From Microbulbifer sp. A4B17 (lineage in GTDB: Bacteria; Pseudomonadota; Gammaproteobacteria; Pseudomonadales; Cellvibrionaceae), in the NCBI RefSeq assembly GCF_003076275.1, contig NZ_CP029064.1, positions 3,420,501 through 3,484,500 on the forward strand: DNA of 64,000 nt, in the 5' to 3' direction. Below the pieces are notes generated by a model that was given only the letters and a program-made list of their open reading frames with translations, was not told the DNA's origin and did not search any database. Shown here in pieces: positions 9,526 to 19,604 of the stretch. Position 1 is the first letter of the stretch; every line of letters begins with the position of its first letter. A program made the translations under genes and the position numbers.

Positions 9526-12342
9526 TCAATCTTTAGTGGGCAGTACCTCAACGGGACCTATATCCAACGCCTCAACTTCACCTTTGATCTTACTGAGATC
9601 CCCAACAATTACCCAGGTAAATTGCTCTGGCGCAAGATACTCCTTGGCTGATGCCTCCACTTTTTCCTTGTTCAGAGCTGAAACCCGCTGGGGATATTCG
9701 GCGATGTATTCCTCCGGCAGCCCCTTCTCCACTTGCCAATTTATACTGGAGAGTAACTGTCCCTTGGTCTGGAATCGTGCACTTTGCTTTAGGACTTCGT
9801 CATTCTGATAGTCCTCTAACTCTTTCTCCGTGATTGGTCGATCACCCAGGTAATCCTCATATTCCTTTACTAACTCTTTGATAGCTGGAGCCGTTTTATC
9901 AGTTTGCACTGGAGCAAAGAGGATATAAGGACGCTGACCTTCAGTATCCAGGGAAACCGCACGAGCGCCATAAGACCAGTGCTTATTCTCACGGAGATTC
10001 ATATTGACCCGGGAGGTAAATTTTCCGGCAATAATATTTGCCATTGCATCGAAAGCTTCGGCACCCTGAGGTTGCCATGGCGGCATCAGCAGGCCCGCCA
10101 TAATGTAACTCTGTTGTGCACCAGGGCGATCCAGTAAATAGACTCGAGCCTTTTCCGGGCGAGGTACTTTGGCAACTTCAATTTTGGGAAGCTCCGCTTT
10201 TGGGGCGGTCCATTTACCAAGAGTTTCATTCAGAAGTGGCTCAATTTCCTTTTCGGTAACATCCCCCACGATGGTCAGGGTTGCGTTATCCGGACGTACC
10301 CAGGTTTTCTGGAAATTAACCAGGTCTTCACGGGTTATAGACTTAATACCCTCAGGTGTGCCCGACCCTGTTAAGGGGGAACCATAGGGGTGATTTTCTC
10401 CAAACAATAGCGGCGGTAATTCACGCATGGCCAAGCCCTGCGGCTGAGCCTTTTCCTGCGCAATAGCATCCAATCGATTGGATTTCACCCGCTCCAGGTC
10501 AGACTCCGGGAAACGAGGTTCAGTGACTACCTTTTCAAATAGCTCCAGTGAAGGCTCCAGCTGGGTCTTAAGGGCGCTCATGCTGATATTGTTATAATCG
10601 AGGCTACTGCCACCGCCAATGCTCACACCCAATTCTTCTGCGCGAGAACTAAACTCCAGACTATCCAAATTACCTGCACCTTCGTTGAGCATTTGAGCTG
10701 CTACCGAAGCCAGGCCAGGTTTGTTTTTATCTGTGGAGGCCCCGCTGCGAAACTGCAGGTTCATCAATACTACCGGGGTATCGTGGCGCTCAGCTAAAAC
10801 AACCTTCAGTCCATTTTTCAGTGTAAATTCTTTTTGTTTTGGCAGCTCCAGTTCTACGTTTTTATCCACTTCTGGCAACTTGCTGCGATCAGCGCCCTCT
10901 GTTGCTGCCGTAAACTTTTGTTTAGGCTCCATAATTAAGGTGTAGGAATCTTCTTTTAACCACTGCTGAGCCACCTCTTGAACTTCGAGAGCCGACACAT
11001 TTGCATAATCTTCTATACCTTCAATTAATGCCCCAGGATCTCCAAAGTAAAATTCCGATTGGGCAAGAATGTCGCTCTTCCCCCCAAAACCACCGGTTTT
11101 CTCCAGCCCTTTTACCAGTCCGGCAAACTCACTCTGCTTAACCCGGCGCAACTCCTCCGCGCTCACACCATTTGTTGCAAATTGCTTTAATTCTTCATTC
11201 AGTAAATTTTCGACTTTCTCTACAGACTGCCCCGGCTTCACATCGACAATAATCATCAGTTGTCCCGCGAGCTGGCGGCCATAGTAAAAAGCACTGACAC
11301 TGGTCGCCACTTGTTCATCGCGAACCAGGCGGCGATAGAGAAGAGAATTTTTCCTATTGGCCAGAAGTGAGGTCATCAATTCCAGCGCATCTTCCACTTC
11401 GCTGCCCACTGCAGGAACATTCCAAACCTTGTAAATCCGGGTTTGGGGCACCTGGTCGTAAACCACCTCCCGCTTTTTCACCTGGGTGGGCAGTTCCCAG
11501 TTTTTTATTCGCGGCTGCACACCGGTACTCGGAATATCTGCAAAATACTTGCGTGCCTTGGCCATGGCATCTTTGACGGTGACATCCCCCGCAATTACCA
11601 GAATCGCATTTGCGGGTTGATAATGGTCCTCAAACCATTTCTTTACATCCTCAAGGCTCGCGTTATCCAAGTCTTCCATCGAGCCAATCGGTGTCCACGA
11701 ATAGGGATGCCCTTTGGGAAAAGTACTCTTGGCAATAATATCGAACGCTTTACCGTAAGGGGCATTTTCCCCTTGACGCTTTTCATTTTTTACAACGCCG
11801 CGCTGCTCATCAAGAACCTCTTGGGTGATCGCCCCTTTAAAGTGTCCCATTCGATCTGACTCCATCCACAGAGCCATATCCAGAGCGCCCTTGGGCACAG
11901 TGACAAAATAATTTGTGCGGTCATTACTGGTAGTGCCATTCATATCGGTAGCGCCGGAGCGTTGGAAGGGTTCGAAATACTCTCCGGGAAAGTTTTCACT
12001 ACCGTTAAACATCAAGTGCTCAAATAAATGAGCAAAACCGGTCTTGCCCTCCGGCTCATCTTTTGAACCCACTTTGTACCAAATATTGGTTGAAACAACG
12101 GGTGCCTTGTGGTCTTCGTGGACAATTACGGTCAAACCGTTGGGCAGCACTTCTTTGTGAAAAGGAATTTCCAACTTCGGTGGCGGGACATACGCCCCTT
12201 GGTCTGACGCCGCAGCCTTACTGCTGGCCGCAGCTTCCCGGTCCACCGAAAGCGCGTGAGGCGTATCATCGGTAGACTTTCCGCAAGCGGTTAGGCCAGT
12301 AATAGCGATGGCAACGCTGATAAGTAGCGGACGCAAGTCCAT
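9526..12342 (-). CDS. M16 family zinc protease, lipoprotein
   Basis: Protein of 938 residues with a lipoprotein signal (ISVAIAITGLTAC, lipidated Cys20), so membrane-anchored and facing the periplasm. Two M16 halves are present. The first holds the inverted zinc motif H-L-F-E-H (His105-His109) and the downstream NEKRQG glutamate, so it is catalytic. The second half (from about residue 510) keeps the fold but lacks HxxEH, as usual for two-domain M16 enzymes. The C-terminal ELPP/PYGSPLTG segment matches the R/Y substrate-binding region. It probably degrades peptides in the envelope. It is separated from the upstream leucine dehydrogenase by a terminator, so it has its own promoter. Confidence 0.9.
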   Translation of the reverse strand: MDLRPLLISVAIAITGLTACGKSTDDTPHALSVDREAAASSKAAASDQGAYVPPPKLEIPFHKEVLPNGLTVIVHEDHKAPVVSTNIWYKVGSKDEPEGKTGFAHLFEHLMFNGSENFPGEYFEPFQRSGATDMNGTTSNDRTNYFVTVPKGALDMALWMESDRMGHFKGAITQEVLDEQRGVVKNEKRQGENAPYGKAFDIIAKSTFPKGHPYSWTPIGSMEDLDNASLEDVKKWFEDHYQPANAILVIAGDVTVKDAMAKARKYFADIPSTGVQPRIKNWELPTQVKKREVVYDQVPQTRIYKVWNVPAVGSEVEDALELMTSLLANRKNSLLYRRLVRDEQVATSVSAFYYGRQLAGQLMIIVDVKPGQSVEKVENLLNEELKQFATNGVSAEELRRVKQSEFAGLVKGLEKTGGFGGKSDILAQSEFYFGDPGALIEGIEDYANVSALEVQEVAQQWLKEDSYTLIMEPKQKFTAATEGADRSKLPEVDKNVELELPKQKEFTLKNGLKVVLAERHDTPVVLMNLQFRSGASTDKNKPGLASVAAQMLNEGAGNLDSLEFSSRAEELGVSIGGGSSLDYNNISMSALKTQLEPSLELFEKVVTEPRFPESDLERVKSNRLDAIAQEKAQPQGLAMRELPPLLFGENHPYGSPLTGSGTPEGIKSITREDLVNFQKTWVRPDNATLTIVGDVTEKEIEPLLNETLGKWTAPKAELPKIEVAKVPRPEKARVYLLDRPGAQQSYIMAGLLMPPWQPQGAEAFDAMANIIAGKFTSRVNMNLRENKHWSYGARAVSLDTEGQRPYILFAPVQTDKTAPAIKELVKEYEDYLGDRPITEKELEDYQNDEVLKQSARFQTKGQLLSSINWQVEKGLPEEYIAEYPQRVSALNKEKVEASAKEYLAPEQFTWVIVGDLSKIKGEVEALDIGPVEVLPTKD

Positions 12343-12454
12343 ATTGTCACTCCCTTTAAATAAAGCGCAATTTCAGGATGGCAAGTTTAGGTCAGCTTTT
12401 CTCCAAAGTGTCAGCAAAACCCTCCGCCAACCGTAATTTAGCAAGTATCCGAGG

Positions 12455-12480
12455 CAAAAAAATGGGCACCGAAGTGCCCA
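12455..12480 (-). terminator. Intrinsic terminator of the leucine dehydrogenase gene
   Basis: Read on the minus strand: stem GGGCAC, tetraloop TTCG, stem GTGCCC (12464-12479), followed immediately by A and a run of seven T (12456-12463). The UUCG loop plus T-tract makes this a textbook Rho-independent terminator, 80 bp after the ldh-type stop. Confidence 0.9.
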
Positions 12481-12560
12481 AATCAATACATCACAGAGAG
12501 AAGCGAGATGACAATCGCCCAAGGAATCAGGTCATCAGCTCTACTCCCGCGCTGAACGCG

Positions 12561-13649
12561 TTACGCTGCCACAGTGCCAGACTTGTCTTCAGATTCGCCC
12601 ACCACTGAGTGATGGCCAAAGCGCTCCTCGGCAACTCGGTCCGCCACGTGGGCAGTGGTTTGTCCGGTTTCATCAGCACGCTCGAAAACTTCTTTCATCG
12701 TGTTGCCGATCTCTTCAATATGAGCACGGACTTCAGCAGCGTCGTAATCACCTTTCTGCTGGTAGTAAACATCAATAATACCGCCAGCATTAATGACGTA
12801 GTCTGGCGCGTACAGGATACCTTTCTCGCGAAGTACCTCAGCATGGCGCTCTTCCGCCAACTGGTTGTTGGCTGCACCGGCAATTGCCTGAACCTTCAGG
12901 CGGCCAATGGTGTCATCGTTGAGAATTGCACCCATCGCACATGGGGCAAACAAGTCTACGTCCAGGTCAAAAATCTCGTCTGCAGTCACTGCAATAGCAC
13001 CTAATTCGGTAACTGCACGATCAATGTTGTCTTGGAAAATATCGGTGACAAAGAGTTCCGCACCGGCATCCTTCAAAAGCTTGCCCAAACGGAAACCAAC
13101 ATTGCCAACTCCCTGAATGGAAACTTTCAGGCCGGTCAGATCTGTCTTGCCCCAGCGGTGCTCTACCGCAGCCTTGAGGCCAACAAACACTCCGTAAGCG
13201 GTCGAGGGGGACGGATCACCGCCGTATTCGGAGCCTGCAAACAGGCCGGAGACAAACTCAGTTGTCTCACCGATAACACTCATATCTGACACACTAGTGC
13301 CAGAATCTTCAGCGGTAATGTAGCGACCACCCAGGGTATTGATAAACTCACCCATTGCACGGAGCAATTCAGGAGTCTTTTCCTTGCGCGGATCACCAAT
13401 GATTACAGATTTGCCGCCGCCCAGCTTGAGGCCAGCCATAGCAGACTTGTAAGTCATACCTCGGGAAAGGCGAAGAACGTCATTCAGGGCCTCGCCATCA
13501 TCGGCGTAGGGCCACATTCGACAGCCACCCAGTGAAGGACCCAAATTCGTATTGTGTACCGCGATAATGGCCTTCAAGCCACTCTTTGCATCTTGGTAAA
13601 ACGCCACTTGTTCGTGTTTATCGTAGGCGGAATGGGAAAAAATACTCAT
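12561..13649 (-). CDS. Leucine (Glu/Leu/Phe/Val family) dehydrogenase
   Basis: NAD-dependent amino acid dehydrogenase of 362 residues that oxidatively deaminates branched-chain amino acids. The N-terminal domain has [12 protein letters not shown] and [18 protein letters not shown], which contains the substrate-binding and catalytic lysines (Lys68 and Lys80). The Rossmann domain has the GVGNVG nucleotide loop (about residue 180) and a terminal [10 protein letters not shown] segment. Length matches leucine dehydrogenase rather than the longer glutamate enzymes. The gene stands alone with a strong terminator downstream. Valine or phenylalanine specificity cannot be excluded. Confidence 0.9.
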   Translation of the reverse strand: MSIFSHSAYDKHEQVAFYQDAKSGLKAIIAVHNTNLGPSLGGCRMWPYADDGEALNDVLRLSRGMTYKSAMAGLKLGGGKSVIIGDPRKEKTPELLRAMGEFINTLGGRYITAEDSGTSVSDMSVIGETTEFVSGLFAGSEYGGDPSPSTAYGVFVGLKAAVEHRWGKTDLTGLKVSIQGVGNVGFRLGKLLKDAGAELFVTDIFQDNIDRAVTELGAIAVTADEIFDLDVDLFAPCAMGAILNDDTIGRLKVQAIAGAANNQLAEERHAEVLREKGILYAPDYVINAGGIIDVYYQQKGDYDAAEVRAHIEEIGNTMKEVFERADETGQTTAHVADRVAEERFGHHSVVGESEDKSGTVAA

Positions 13650-14178
13650 TAACTGTTCCTCTCCGGAAGGCCGGTTCTACAGCTGGGGAACAACCACAGC
13701 CCTTATCTGTTTTTATCTGGAATAAGATTATATCCAGCTCCCACAGACAAAGTTTGCATATTTTGCACACATGAGCATTGTAATAGCTAAAATATCATAC
13801 CAGGCAGTAATTTTTAGGATATTTATCTATATTGGAATAACTCGGGCTACCCGGTCATCAAACCGGGCGGCTGCCTCAACATCTTTATTTCACTGCTGTC
13901 TGAAGGCCGTGACCAGGCCATCCTCGATCGCTGGCGACACGCCCATAAATTTCCTATAACTGACGCCGGGAAGAAAAGCATTGCCCCACTGGCTTTCCCA
14001 ACCATTAAATACCTATAACACCTTCAGCAGCCTTCCTTAACATGCCTACTTTTTCGAAAATTTTTGAAAGTCTCTTAGCGCCGACATCTAAGATCATTTC
14101 CACCGCCTAACCTCGGTACATCCTCTGTCCATGGTCTGGTAGAATCCGCGCCCAAATCGATCCATAGAGATAAACTCG
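13650..14178. other. Intergenic region between divergent genes
   Basis: This 529 bp gap holds the promoters of leucine dehydrogenase (minus) and RNase II (plus). A 6 bp GC stem (13850-13855 with 13862-13867) lies in it without a T-tract. A 62-codon open frame at 13771-13959 lacks a ribosome binding site and family features, so I do not call it a gene. Confidence 0.5.
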
Positions 14179-16146
14179 ATGCTGAATGCCGACGCTCTGA
14201 AACAACTTTCGCAACTGAAAACAGATATTCGCTCCAGTAAGGAATTTGCCGAGGGCCGGGTTCGCGGCAGTAACGGCAAGTTTGGCTTCGTTGAGTTGGA
14301 TGACGGAAGGGAAGCCTTCCTGCCTCCCAATGAAATGGAGCGCGTATTCCCCGGTGACCGGGTTCGAGTAAGTCTCTCCGAAGAGAACAAGGGTAAGCTC
14401 GCGGCGGAACTCGATGCATTGCTCGACAGCCAGCTCGACTACCTTGTTGGCCAGTATGTACAGCGCGGCCAGGGCCACTTTATCCAACCCACACAAAACG
14501 GCCTGTCTCGCTGGATTTTTCTCCCCCCAAAAGCCCGCGGCAAGGCCCAGCCGGGAGAATTTATTGCCTGTAAAGTAAACCGCCATCCGTTTAAAGACGG
14601 CAGAGCTCAGGCCAAAGTGGAAACGGTGATCGGCAAGCCTGATATGCCTGGCATTGAGCACGCCTATGTTGTAGCCCAGTTCAAGCTGCCAGAACAATTT
14701 GGTACCGGTGCCCAAAAGCAGGCGGACACTATTGCGGAAAGACTCTCAAAAGTTACCAGTGAGCGCACCGATCTCTCCAAACTGGGCTTCGCAACTATCG
14801 ATGCAGAAACTACTCGCGATATGGACGACGCCCTGGCAGTAAGCAGCCGTGACGGTGGCTGGACCCTACATATTGCTATCGCTGACCCGTCTTCGGTTAT
14901 CGATGAAAACAGCCCCCTGGATAAAGAGGCGTTTAATCGCGCCCACAGCCAGTATCTGCCAGGGGAAACCCTGCCTATGCTGCCGCGCAACCTGTGTGAG
15001 AACCTCTTCTCCCTGGTCCCCGGCGAGTTGCGCCCAGCCCTGGTTATCCATATCGATATCGACAGCGATGGCACCATTGGCAATAGCCGCTATGAATTTG
15101 CCGCTATTCGCTCCCAGCACAAACTGAGCTATGAACAAGTCAGCCGCTTTATTGAGGGTGACGACTCCGCCGTGCCCCAGGAGCAACAGGACAGTCTGCG
15201 TAATTTGGCAGCGGTCTATGAAGCCCGCGCCGCCTACCGTGCCAGTCACTCACTGGCAATGGAAGATCGCCCGGACTACGAAATCCTCTTGAACGACCAG
15301 CGCAAAATTGAACATATCGAAAAGCAGGAACGCAATATCGCCCAGCGAATGGTCGAGGAAGCGATGCTCGCCACCAATATCAGCATGGGTGGCAAACTTG
15401 CCAAAATTGAGCAGGGCTGTTTCTCTGTTCACCTGGGCTTTCGCGAAGAGCGCATGGGAGAAGTTCGCAGTCTGCTGAAAGAACTGCTGCCTGAGCATGC
15501 AGAGGCCGATCTGGGGCAGCTGGAGCATTACCTTTCGCTGGTTAAGCACCTGGAAAACCATGAAGAGCCGCAGATGAAGAACCTGCTCGCCGTGCTCAAG
15601 CGTATGCTGCGCCCGGGCCAGCTCGATAACAAGGTGGGGGCACACCTGGGACTGGGCCTTGAGGCCTACGCCACCGTCACCTCTCCTATTCGCAAGTACA
15701 ACGACCTGCACAACCACCGCGTTCTGCGTGCTGCTGCGCTGGGAGAGAAAGCCTCCACCCTGGCCGATGATAAAATTGAATCCCTGCAGGAAAGCCTGAT
15801 TCGTGGTCGCCAGGCCAACCGAGCCCTGGAGCAATGGCTCTACGCTCAGTTTATCGAGAAGAAAGTTGGCCAGGAATTTACAGGGAAAATCACACTGGTA
15901 AACGGCGCAGGCATCGGCGTGCGACTCGACGACTTTGGTATTGACGGCTTTGTGCGCATGAATGGCGATAAGAAGAATCTACCCGCCTTCGATGGCAAGC
16001 ACCTGGTTCTTACGCACAATGAAAAACGCTTCCACCTAGAACAGGAAGTTTCAGTTAAAGTAGCGTCTGTCGATGTAGACAAACGACGCATAGCCTTTGA
16101 ACTGAACGCTGAAAAAACTGAAGCTGCCGACGCGGCCCAGAAATAA
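14179..16146 (+). CDS. rnb: Exoribonuclease II
   Basis: RNase II family 3'-5' exoribonuclease of 655 residues. It starts with cold-shock-type RNA-binding domains (GRVRGSNGKFGFVELDDG), has the catalytic RNB domain with the acidic cluster Asp208, Asp214, Asp216 and Asp217 (DAETTRDMDDA) that binds magnesium, the TSPIRKYNDLHNHR motif near residue 500, and an S1 domain at the C-terminus. The size (E. coli RNase II is about 644 residues) and two N-terminal beta-barrels favour RNase II over RNase R. It degrades single-stranded RNA in the cytoplasm. A terminator follows. Confidence 0.94.
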   Translation: MLNADALKQLSQLKTDIRSSKEFAEGRVRGSNGKFGFVELDDGREAFLPPNEMERVFPGDRVRVSLSEENKGKLAAELDALLDSQLDYLVGQYVQRGQGHFIQPTQNGLSRWIFLPPKARGKAQPGEFIACKVNRHPFKDGRAQAKVETVIGKPDMPGIEHAYVVAQFKLPEQFGTGAQKQADTIAERLSKVTSERTDLSKLGFATIDAETTRDMDDALAVSSRDGGWTLHIAIADPSSVIDENSPLDKEAFNRAHSQYLPGETLPMLPRNLCENLFSLVPGELRPALVIHIDIDSDGTIGNSRYEFAAIRSQHKLSYEQVSRFIEGDDSAVPQEQQDSLRNLAAVYEARAAYRASHSLAMEDRPDYEILLNDQRKIEHIEKQERNIAQRMVEEAMLATNISMGGKLAKIEQGCFSVHLGFREERMGEVRSLLKELLPEHAEADLGQLEHYLSLVKHLENHEEPQMKNLLAVLKRMLRPGQLDNKVGAHLGLGLEAYATVTSPIRKYNDLHNHRVLRAAALGEKASTLADDKIESLQESLIRGRQANRALEQWLYAQFIEKKVGQEFTGKITLVNGAGIGVRLDDFGIDGFVRMNGDKKNLPAFDGKHLVLTHNEKRFHLEQEVSVKVASVDVDKRRIAFELNAEKTEAADAAQK

Positions 16147-16164
16147 ATTCCTGCACATTTACCC

Positions 16165-16190
16165 AAGCCCGGCACTCGCCGGGCTTTCCT
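16165..16190 (+). terminator. Intrinsic terminator of rnb
   Basis: A 9 bp stem AAGCCCGGC / GCCGGGCTT (16165-16173 with 16178-16186) with an ACTC loop is followed by TCCT. It lies 19 bp after the rnb stop. The T-run is short, but position and stability support a terminator. Confidence 0.75.
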
Positions 16191-16269
16191 GCCGGGGGCC
16201 AAAGCCCACCACCTTTGATCGGCAGCTAACATCAAGCTCCGGCACCAATAGAATAAATCGAGGCCACTC

Positions 16270-17742
16270 ATGAGCAATATTGCTGAATTGAACCCAACTC
16301 CACTGTGGGCACACTTTGCCAAGCTCTGTGAAATTCCACGCCCGTCCAAACATGAAGACCGCGTAGTGGAGCATATCGTTAGCTTCGCTAAAGCACGCGA
16401 CCTAAGCGTTCAGCTGGATGAAATCGGCAATATTGTGATCAAGAAGCCGGCCACTCCAGGTATGGAAAACCGCAAGACACTGGCCCTGCAGAGCCATGTG
16501 GATATGGTGCCGCAGAAGAATGCCGACACTGAGCACGACTTTCTCACCGACTCAATCAAACCCTACGTGGATGGAGACTGGGTAACTGCGGAAGGCACCA
16601 CGCTCGGCGCAGACAATGGTATCGGTGTTGCCGCAATCCTGGCCCTGATGGAATCTACTGATATTGCCCACCCCGCCCTGGAAGCCCTGCTGACAATTGA
16701 TGAGGAAGCGGGCATGACCGGTGCCAAGAACCTTAAGCCTGGTTATTTTGAAGCCGACCTGCTCCTGAATCTGGATACTGAAGATGAAGGCGAGTTGTAT
16801 ATCGGCTGTGCCGGCGGTGTCGACGTCAATGTCAGCCTACCCTATACGCCAGAAGCGGTCCTACCCGATACCGAAGCAGTAAAACTCTCTGTTCGCGGCC
16901 TCCGTGGCGGGCATTCAGGCTTGGATATCGACAAAGGCCGAGGCAATGCCAACAAAATCGCAAACCGCATTATCCACGCCGCTCTAACCCAGGTCTCCGA
17001 TCTGCGTATTGCCAGCCTGGATGGCGGTAGCCTGCGCAATGCGATTCCCCGCGAATCCTTCGCAACCCTGGTCGTGCCTTCAGTAGCGGTCGATAAAGTA
17101 CAGGAAATTGTAAAAAGCGAAAGCGCTCAAATTGCCCGTGAACTGGACAACGAAGCGGCACTGGACATCACCCTGGAAGCTACCGAAACTCCAGCCAACA
17201 CCCTGGACGCAGATAGCCAATTGACCCTTATTCGCGCAATCCGCTGCTGCCCCAATGGTGTTGAGCGAATGAGCACTGCTCTCGAAGGCATTGCTGAGTC
17301 ATCCAACAACCTGGCCCGTGTTGTAACAATGGAGGAGAACGGTGAGCATCGAGTAAAAATCCAATGTCTTGTACGCAGCCTCTCTGACAGCGCCCGCGAC
17401 CAACACGGCCTCAATGTCGCCGCCACCTTCCAGCTGGCAGGTGCGGAAACGACACTGGACAACGACTACCCTGGCTGGACACCAAATCCCGATTCACCGC
17501 TGCTGGCGATGATGAAGGATGTCTATAAAGATATGACTGGCGAGGAAGCTGAAGTAAAAGTCATTCACGCCGGCCTGGAGTGCGGATTGCTGGCCAAGCC
17601 CTACCCCAACTGGGATATGGTTTCCTTTGGCCCAACCATTCGCCGCGCTCACTCTCCTGAAGAGAAGGTGCATATCCAGAGTGTCGCCAATTTCTGGGAT
17701 TACTTTATTAAAGTGGTCCAGGCAATCCCGGCCCGGGACTAA
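16270..17742 (+). CDS. pepD: Aminoacyl-histidine dipeptidase (peptidase D), M20 family
   Basis: Zinc dipeptidase of 490 residues that cleaves Xaa-His and other dipeptides in the cytoplasm. Metal ligands are in the expected order: His76 and Asp78 in QSHVDMVPQ, the bridging Asp in LGADNGIGVA, the general-base and ligand Glu pair in TIDEEAGMTGA, Asp in LNLDTEDEG, and a C-terminal His in RRAHSPEEKV. Length and the GCAGGVDV dimerisation-lid start match PepD. The next gene downstream is separated by a hairpin. Confidence 0.94.
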   Translation: MSNIAELNPTPLWAHFAKLCEIPRPSKHEDRVVEHIVSFAKARDLSVQLDEIGNIVIKKPATPGMENRKTLALQSHVDMVPQKNADTEHDFLTDSIKPYVDGDWVTAEGTTLGADNGIGVAAILALMESTDIAHPALEALLTIDEEAGMTGAKNLKPGYFEADLLLNLDTEDEGELYIGCAGGVDVNVSLPYTPEAVLPDTEAVKLSVRGLRGGHSGLDIDKGRGNANKIANRIIHAALTQVSDLRIASLDGGSLRNAIPRESFATLVVPSVAVDKVQEIVKSESAQIARELDNEAALDITLEATETPANTLDADSQLTLIRAIRCCPNGVERMSTALEGIAESSNNLARVVTMEENGEHRVKIQCLVRSLSDSARDQHGLNVAATFQLAGAETTLDNDYPGWTPNPDSPLLAMMKDVYKDMTGEEAEVKVIHAGLECGLLAKPYPNWDMVSFGPTIRRAHSPEEKVHIQSVANFWDYFIKVVQAIPARD

Positions 17743-17751
17743 CCGCCCAAC

Positions 17752-17777
17752 CGGGCCTTGGGTTTCTCCGAGGCCCG
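17752..17777 (+). terminator. Hairpin after pepD
   Basis: CGGGCCT (17752-17758) pairs with AGGCCCG (17771-17777) across a 12 nt loop, just after the pepD stop. No T-run follows, so it is a probable rather than certain terminator. Confidence 0.5.
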
Positions 17778-17914
17778 ACACTTTGCCCCCCATTCAGCCC
17801 CATCAATGAAAACGACACTCTGCGTGTCAGCCCTATTAAAACTGATTTTATCCTATCGTTAAGAAATCTCTGGACTATTTTGAGACTTATTACTTTCACC
17901 GTCGGTCGGAGAAG

Positions 17915-18712
17915 ATGAATAAGGGTTATTCACTGGGCGCAAAGGACTCAGAGCAGAAACGCCTGTTACTGCAGAGAGAAATTTACGGAGATACTGAGGA
18001 TATACATTTTCCTCCAGATTATCGGGTAGCAGAGTTTGGCTGTGGTGCAGGCGCTAATCTCTGGATTGCTCAAGAGGTATCCTTGGGCGGGTATATTGGG
18101 CTGGATATACAATCCGCCCAAGTAGACAAAGCCAAGCAGGCGGCGCAAAAATTAGGTCTTACTAATGCTGAATTTAAACTCTGCAATGCAGAGCAATCAG
18201 GGCTGGACGACTCATCCGTAGATGCAGCCTTTGCACGTTTAGTCCTGATACATCTTCCAACCCCAAAAACCATGCTGCAGGAAATGATCCGGATTGTACG
18301 TCCCGGCGGCAGGGTCATTATTCACGAGCCCTATGACGCGACCTATTACACCGGCCCCGACAAGTTCAATCTTATGAAGTGCTTCCGTGCGCGCAATGTG
18401 CTGGCCTACGACAATGGACGAGGATCTCCCGAAATAGCGGTTAATCTGTTCCCTTTATTATCATCTCTACAGGTCAGCAAAGTTGAGGTTTCCCCCTACG
18501 TGATCAATGCCAATGGCACTAAGGACAGAGAAAAGTGTAAACACTTATTAGAAAATCTTGTTGGACTCATCACACCTGTCTCGGACCAGTTAATTACCCA
18601 GGGTAAAATCACCCCTGAAGAGTGGAGGTCCGCGCAAAAAGAGGCCTGTGTTATTACCCCGCATACATTCCACACCCAGACACTCTGGAGAGCCTTGGCA
18701 CAAGTTAACTAG
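17915..18712 (+). CDS. Class I SAM-dependent methyltransferase
   Basis: Protein of 265 residues with the Rossmann-type SAM fold. Motif I is VAEFGCGAGANLWIA (about residue 40), the acidic residue at the end of strand 2 is in IGLDIQSAQ, motif II is ELCNAEQSGL-like (FKLCNAEQSGLDD), and the post-motif strand IRPGGRVIIHEP contributes the fourth strand. It resembles the Methyltransf_11/25 groups. The substrate is unknown. The ATG follows GGAGAAG closely. The last 8 bp overlap the 3' end of the convergent NodB-type deacetylase gene. Confidence 0.85.
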   Translation: MNKGYSLGAKDSEQKRLLLQREIYGDTEDIHFPPDYRVAEFGCGAGANLWIAQEVSLGGYIGLDIQSAQVDKAKQAAQKLGLTNAEFKLCNAEQSGLDDSSVDAAFARLVLIHLPTPKTMLQEMIRIVRPGGRVIIHEPYDATYYTGPDKFNLMKCFRARNVLAYDNGRGSPEIAVNLFPLLSSLQVSKVEVSPYVINANGTKDREKCKHLLENLVGLITPVSDQLITQGKITPEEWRSAQKEACVITPHTFHTQTLWRALAQVN

Positions 18713-19604
18713 AGTTTGAAAAAGTTGAAATCCAATGTTGCGCAATCTCTTTGCGGCGACAAATCCATATTGGCTCAAAACCCTGAATATATTTTAAGAA
18801 CCTGTAAATTCCAATTGCCCTGGCCGGATGGCCACTGACCCTTCCGTGTAAACCGATAGTCATCAACTTGGGACATGCATTGCCCTCTCGCCAAAGCTGA
18901 TCGAAAGCGCACTTGAGTAAGCAGAAGAAATCATCAGCTGTCGTGCAGCCACTGGGCAGCAAGTACTGAATATCGTTGTTTACCAAGGTGTAGGGAATTA
19001 CTAATAACGGATCGTTCTTCTGCCCCCAGTATGGCAAATCATCACAGTAGGAATCTGACGTATATAGCAGCCCTTCAATTTTTCGCACCAGTGAACTGGT
19101 GTGAGGGCTCACCCGGCCCGTGTACCACCCAAAAGGCGGCCTCTTTGTTAATTGTTCGATTAACTTAACAGTGAGTTGAATATCGTGTTTCTCACGGCCT
19201 TTGGGAATATCTTTATAATCGATCCACCGGTACCCGTGTCCCGCTACCTCGTGGCCCGCATCAACCAAAGCCCGAGCCAAAACAGGGTTAAGCTCCAAGG
19301 CCTGACCAGTGGCAAAAACCGTTAATGGAACATTGAAAATATCAAAGATATCGAGAAGCCGCCAAACCCCGGCCCGGGATCCGTATTCATACATACTCTC
19401 CACACTGAAATCCCGTGTCCCAACTCGTGCAGGCCTCCCCGGGAGTTCATGCAGGTAAGATTCAGATTGAGTATCACCATTCAGCGTGGTCGATTCCGAC
19501 CCTTCCTCCAAATTCAAAACAAACTGAACTGCAATACGGGCCTGGCCAGGCCAGTGGGGGTTGGGCGGGCGCCCAGCATATCCTTGCAAATTCCTTTCGT
19601 GCAT
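18705..19604 (-). CDS. Polysaccharide deacetylase (NodB) family protein, PuuE allantoinase-like
   Basis: Protein of 299 residues. The N-terminal GYAGRPPNPHWPGQARIAVQ and the SMYEYGSRAGVWRLLDIF segments match the PuuE-type cofactor-poor allantoinase and NodB-homology branch. The fold continues with VFATGQALELNP and AGHEVAGHGYRWIDY, and LPYWG near the C-terminal half. No ureide-pathway genes lie near, so allantoin as substrate is doubtful; another cyclic amide or N-acetyl substrate is possible. Its ATG overlaps the stop of the upstream GNAT gene by one base (TAATG), which implies translational coupling. Confidence 0.75.
   Translation of the reverse strand: MHERNLQGYAGRPPNPHWPGQARIAVQFVLNLEEGSESTTLNGDTQSESYLHELPGRPARVGTRDFSVESMYEYGSRAGVWRLLDIFDIFNVPLTVFATGQALELNPVLARALVDAGHEVAGHGYRWIDYKDIPKGREKHDIQLTVKLIEQLTKRPPFGWYTGRVSPHTSSLVRKIEGLLYTSDSYCDDLPYWGQKNDPLLVIPYTLVNNDIQYLLPSGCTTADDFFCLLKCAFDQLWREGNACPKLMTIGLHGRVSGHPARAIGIYRFLKYIQGFEPIWICRRKEIAQHWISTFSNSS

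Noticed and set aside
13850-13867. GC-rich 6 bp stem in the rnb upstream region
   Set aside because: No T-run and no gene end nearby, so neither a terminator nor an operator can be supported.
13771-13959. 62-codon frame between leucine dehydrogenase and rnb
   Set aside because: No ribosome binding site and no protein-like features.
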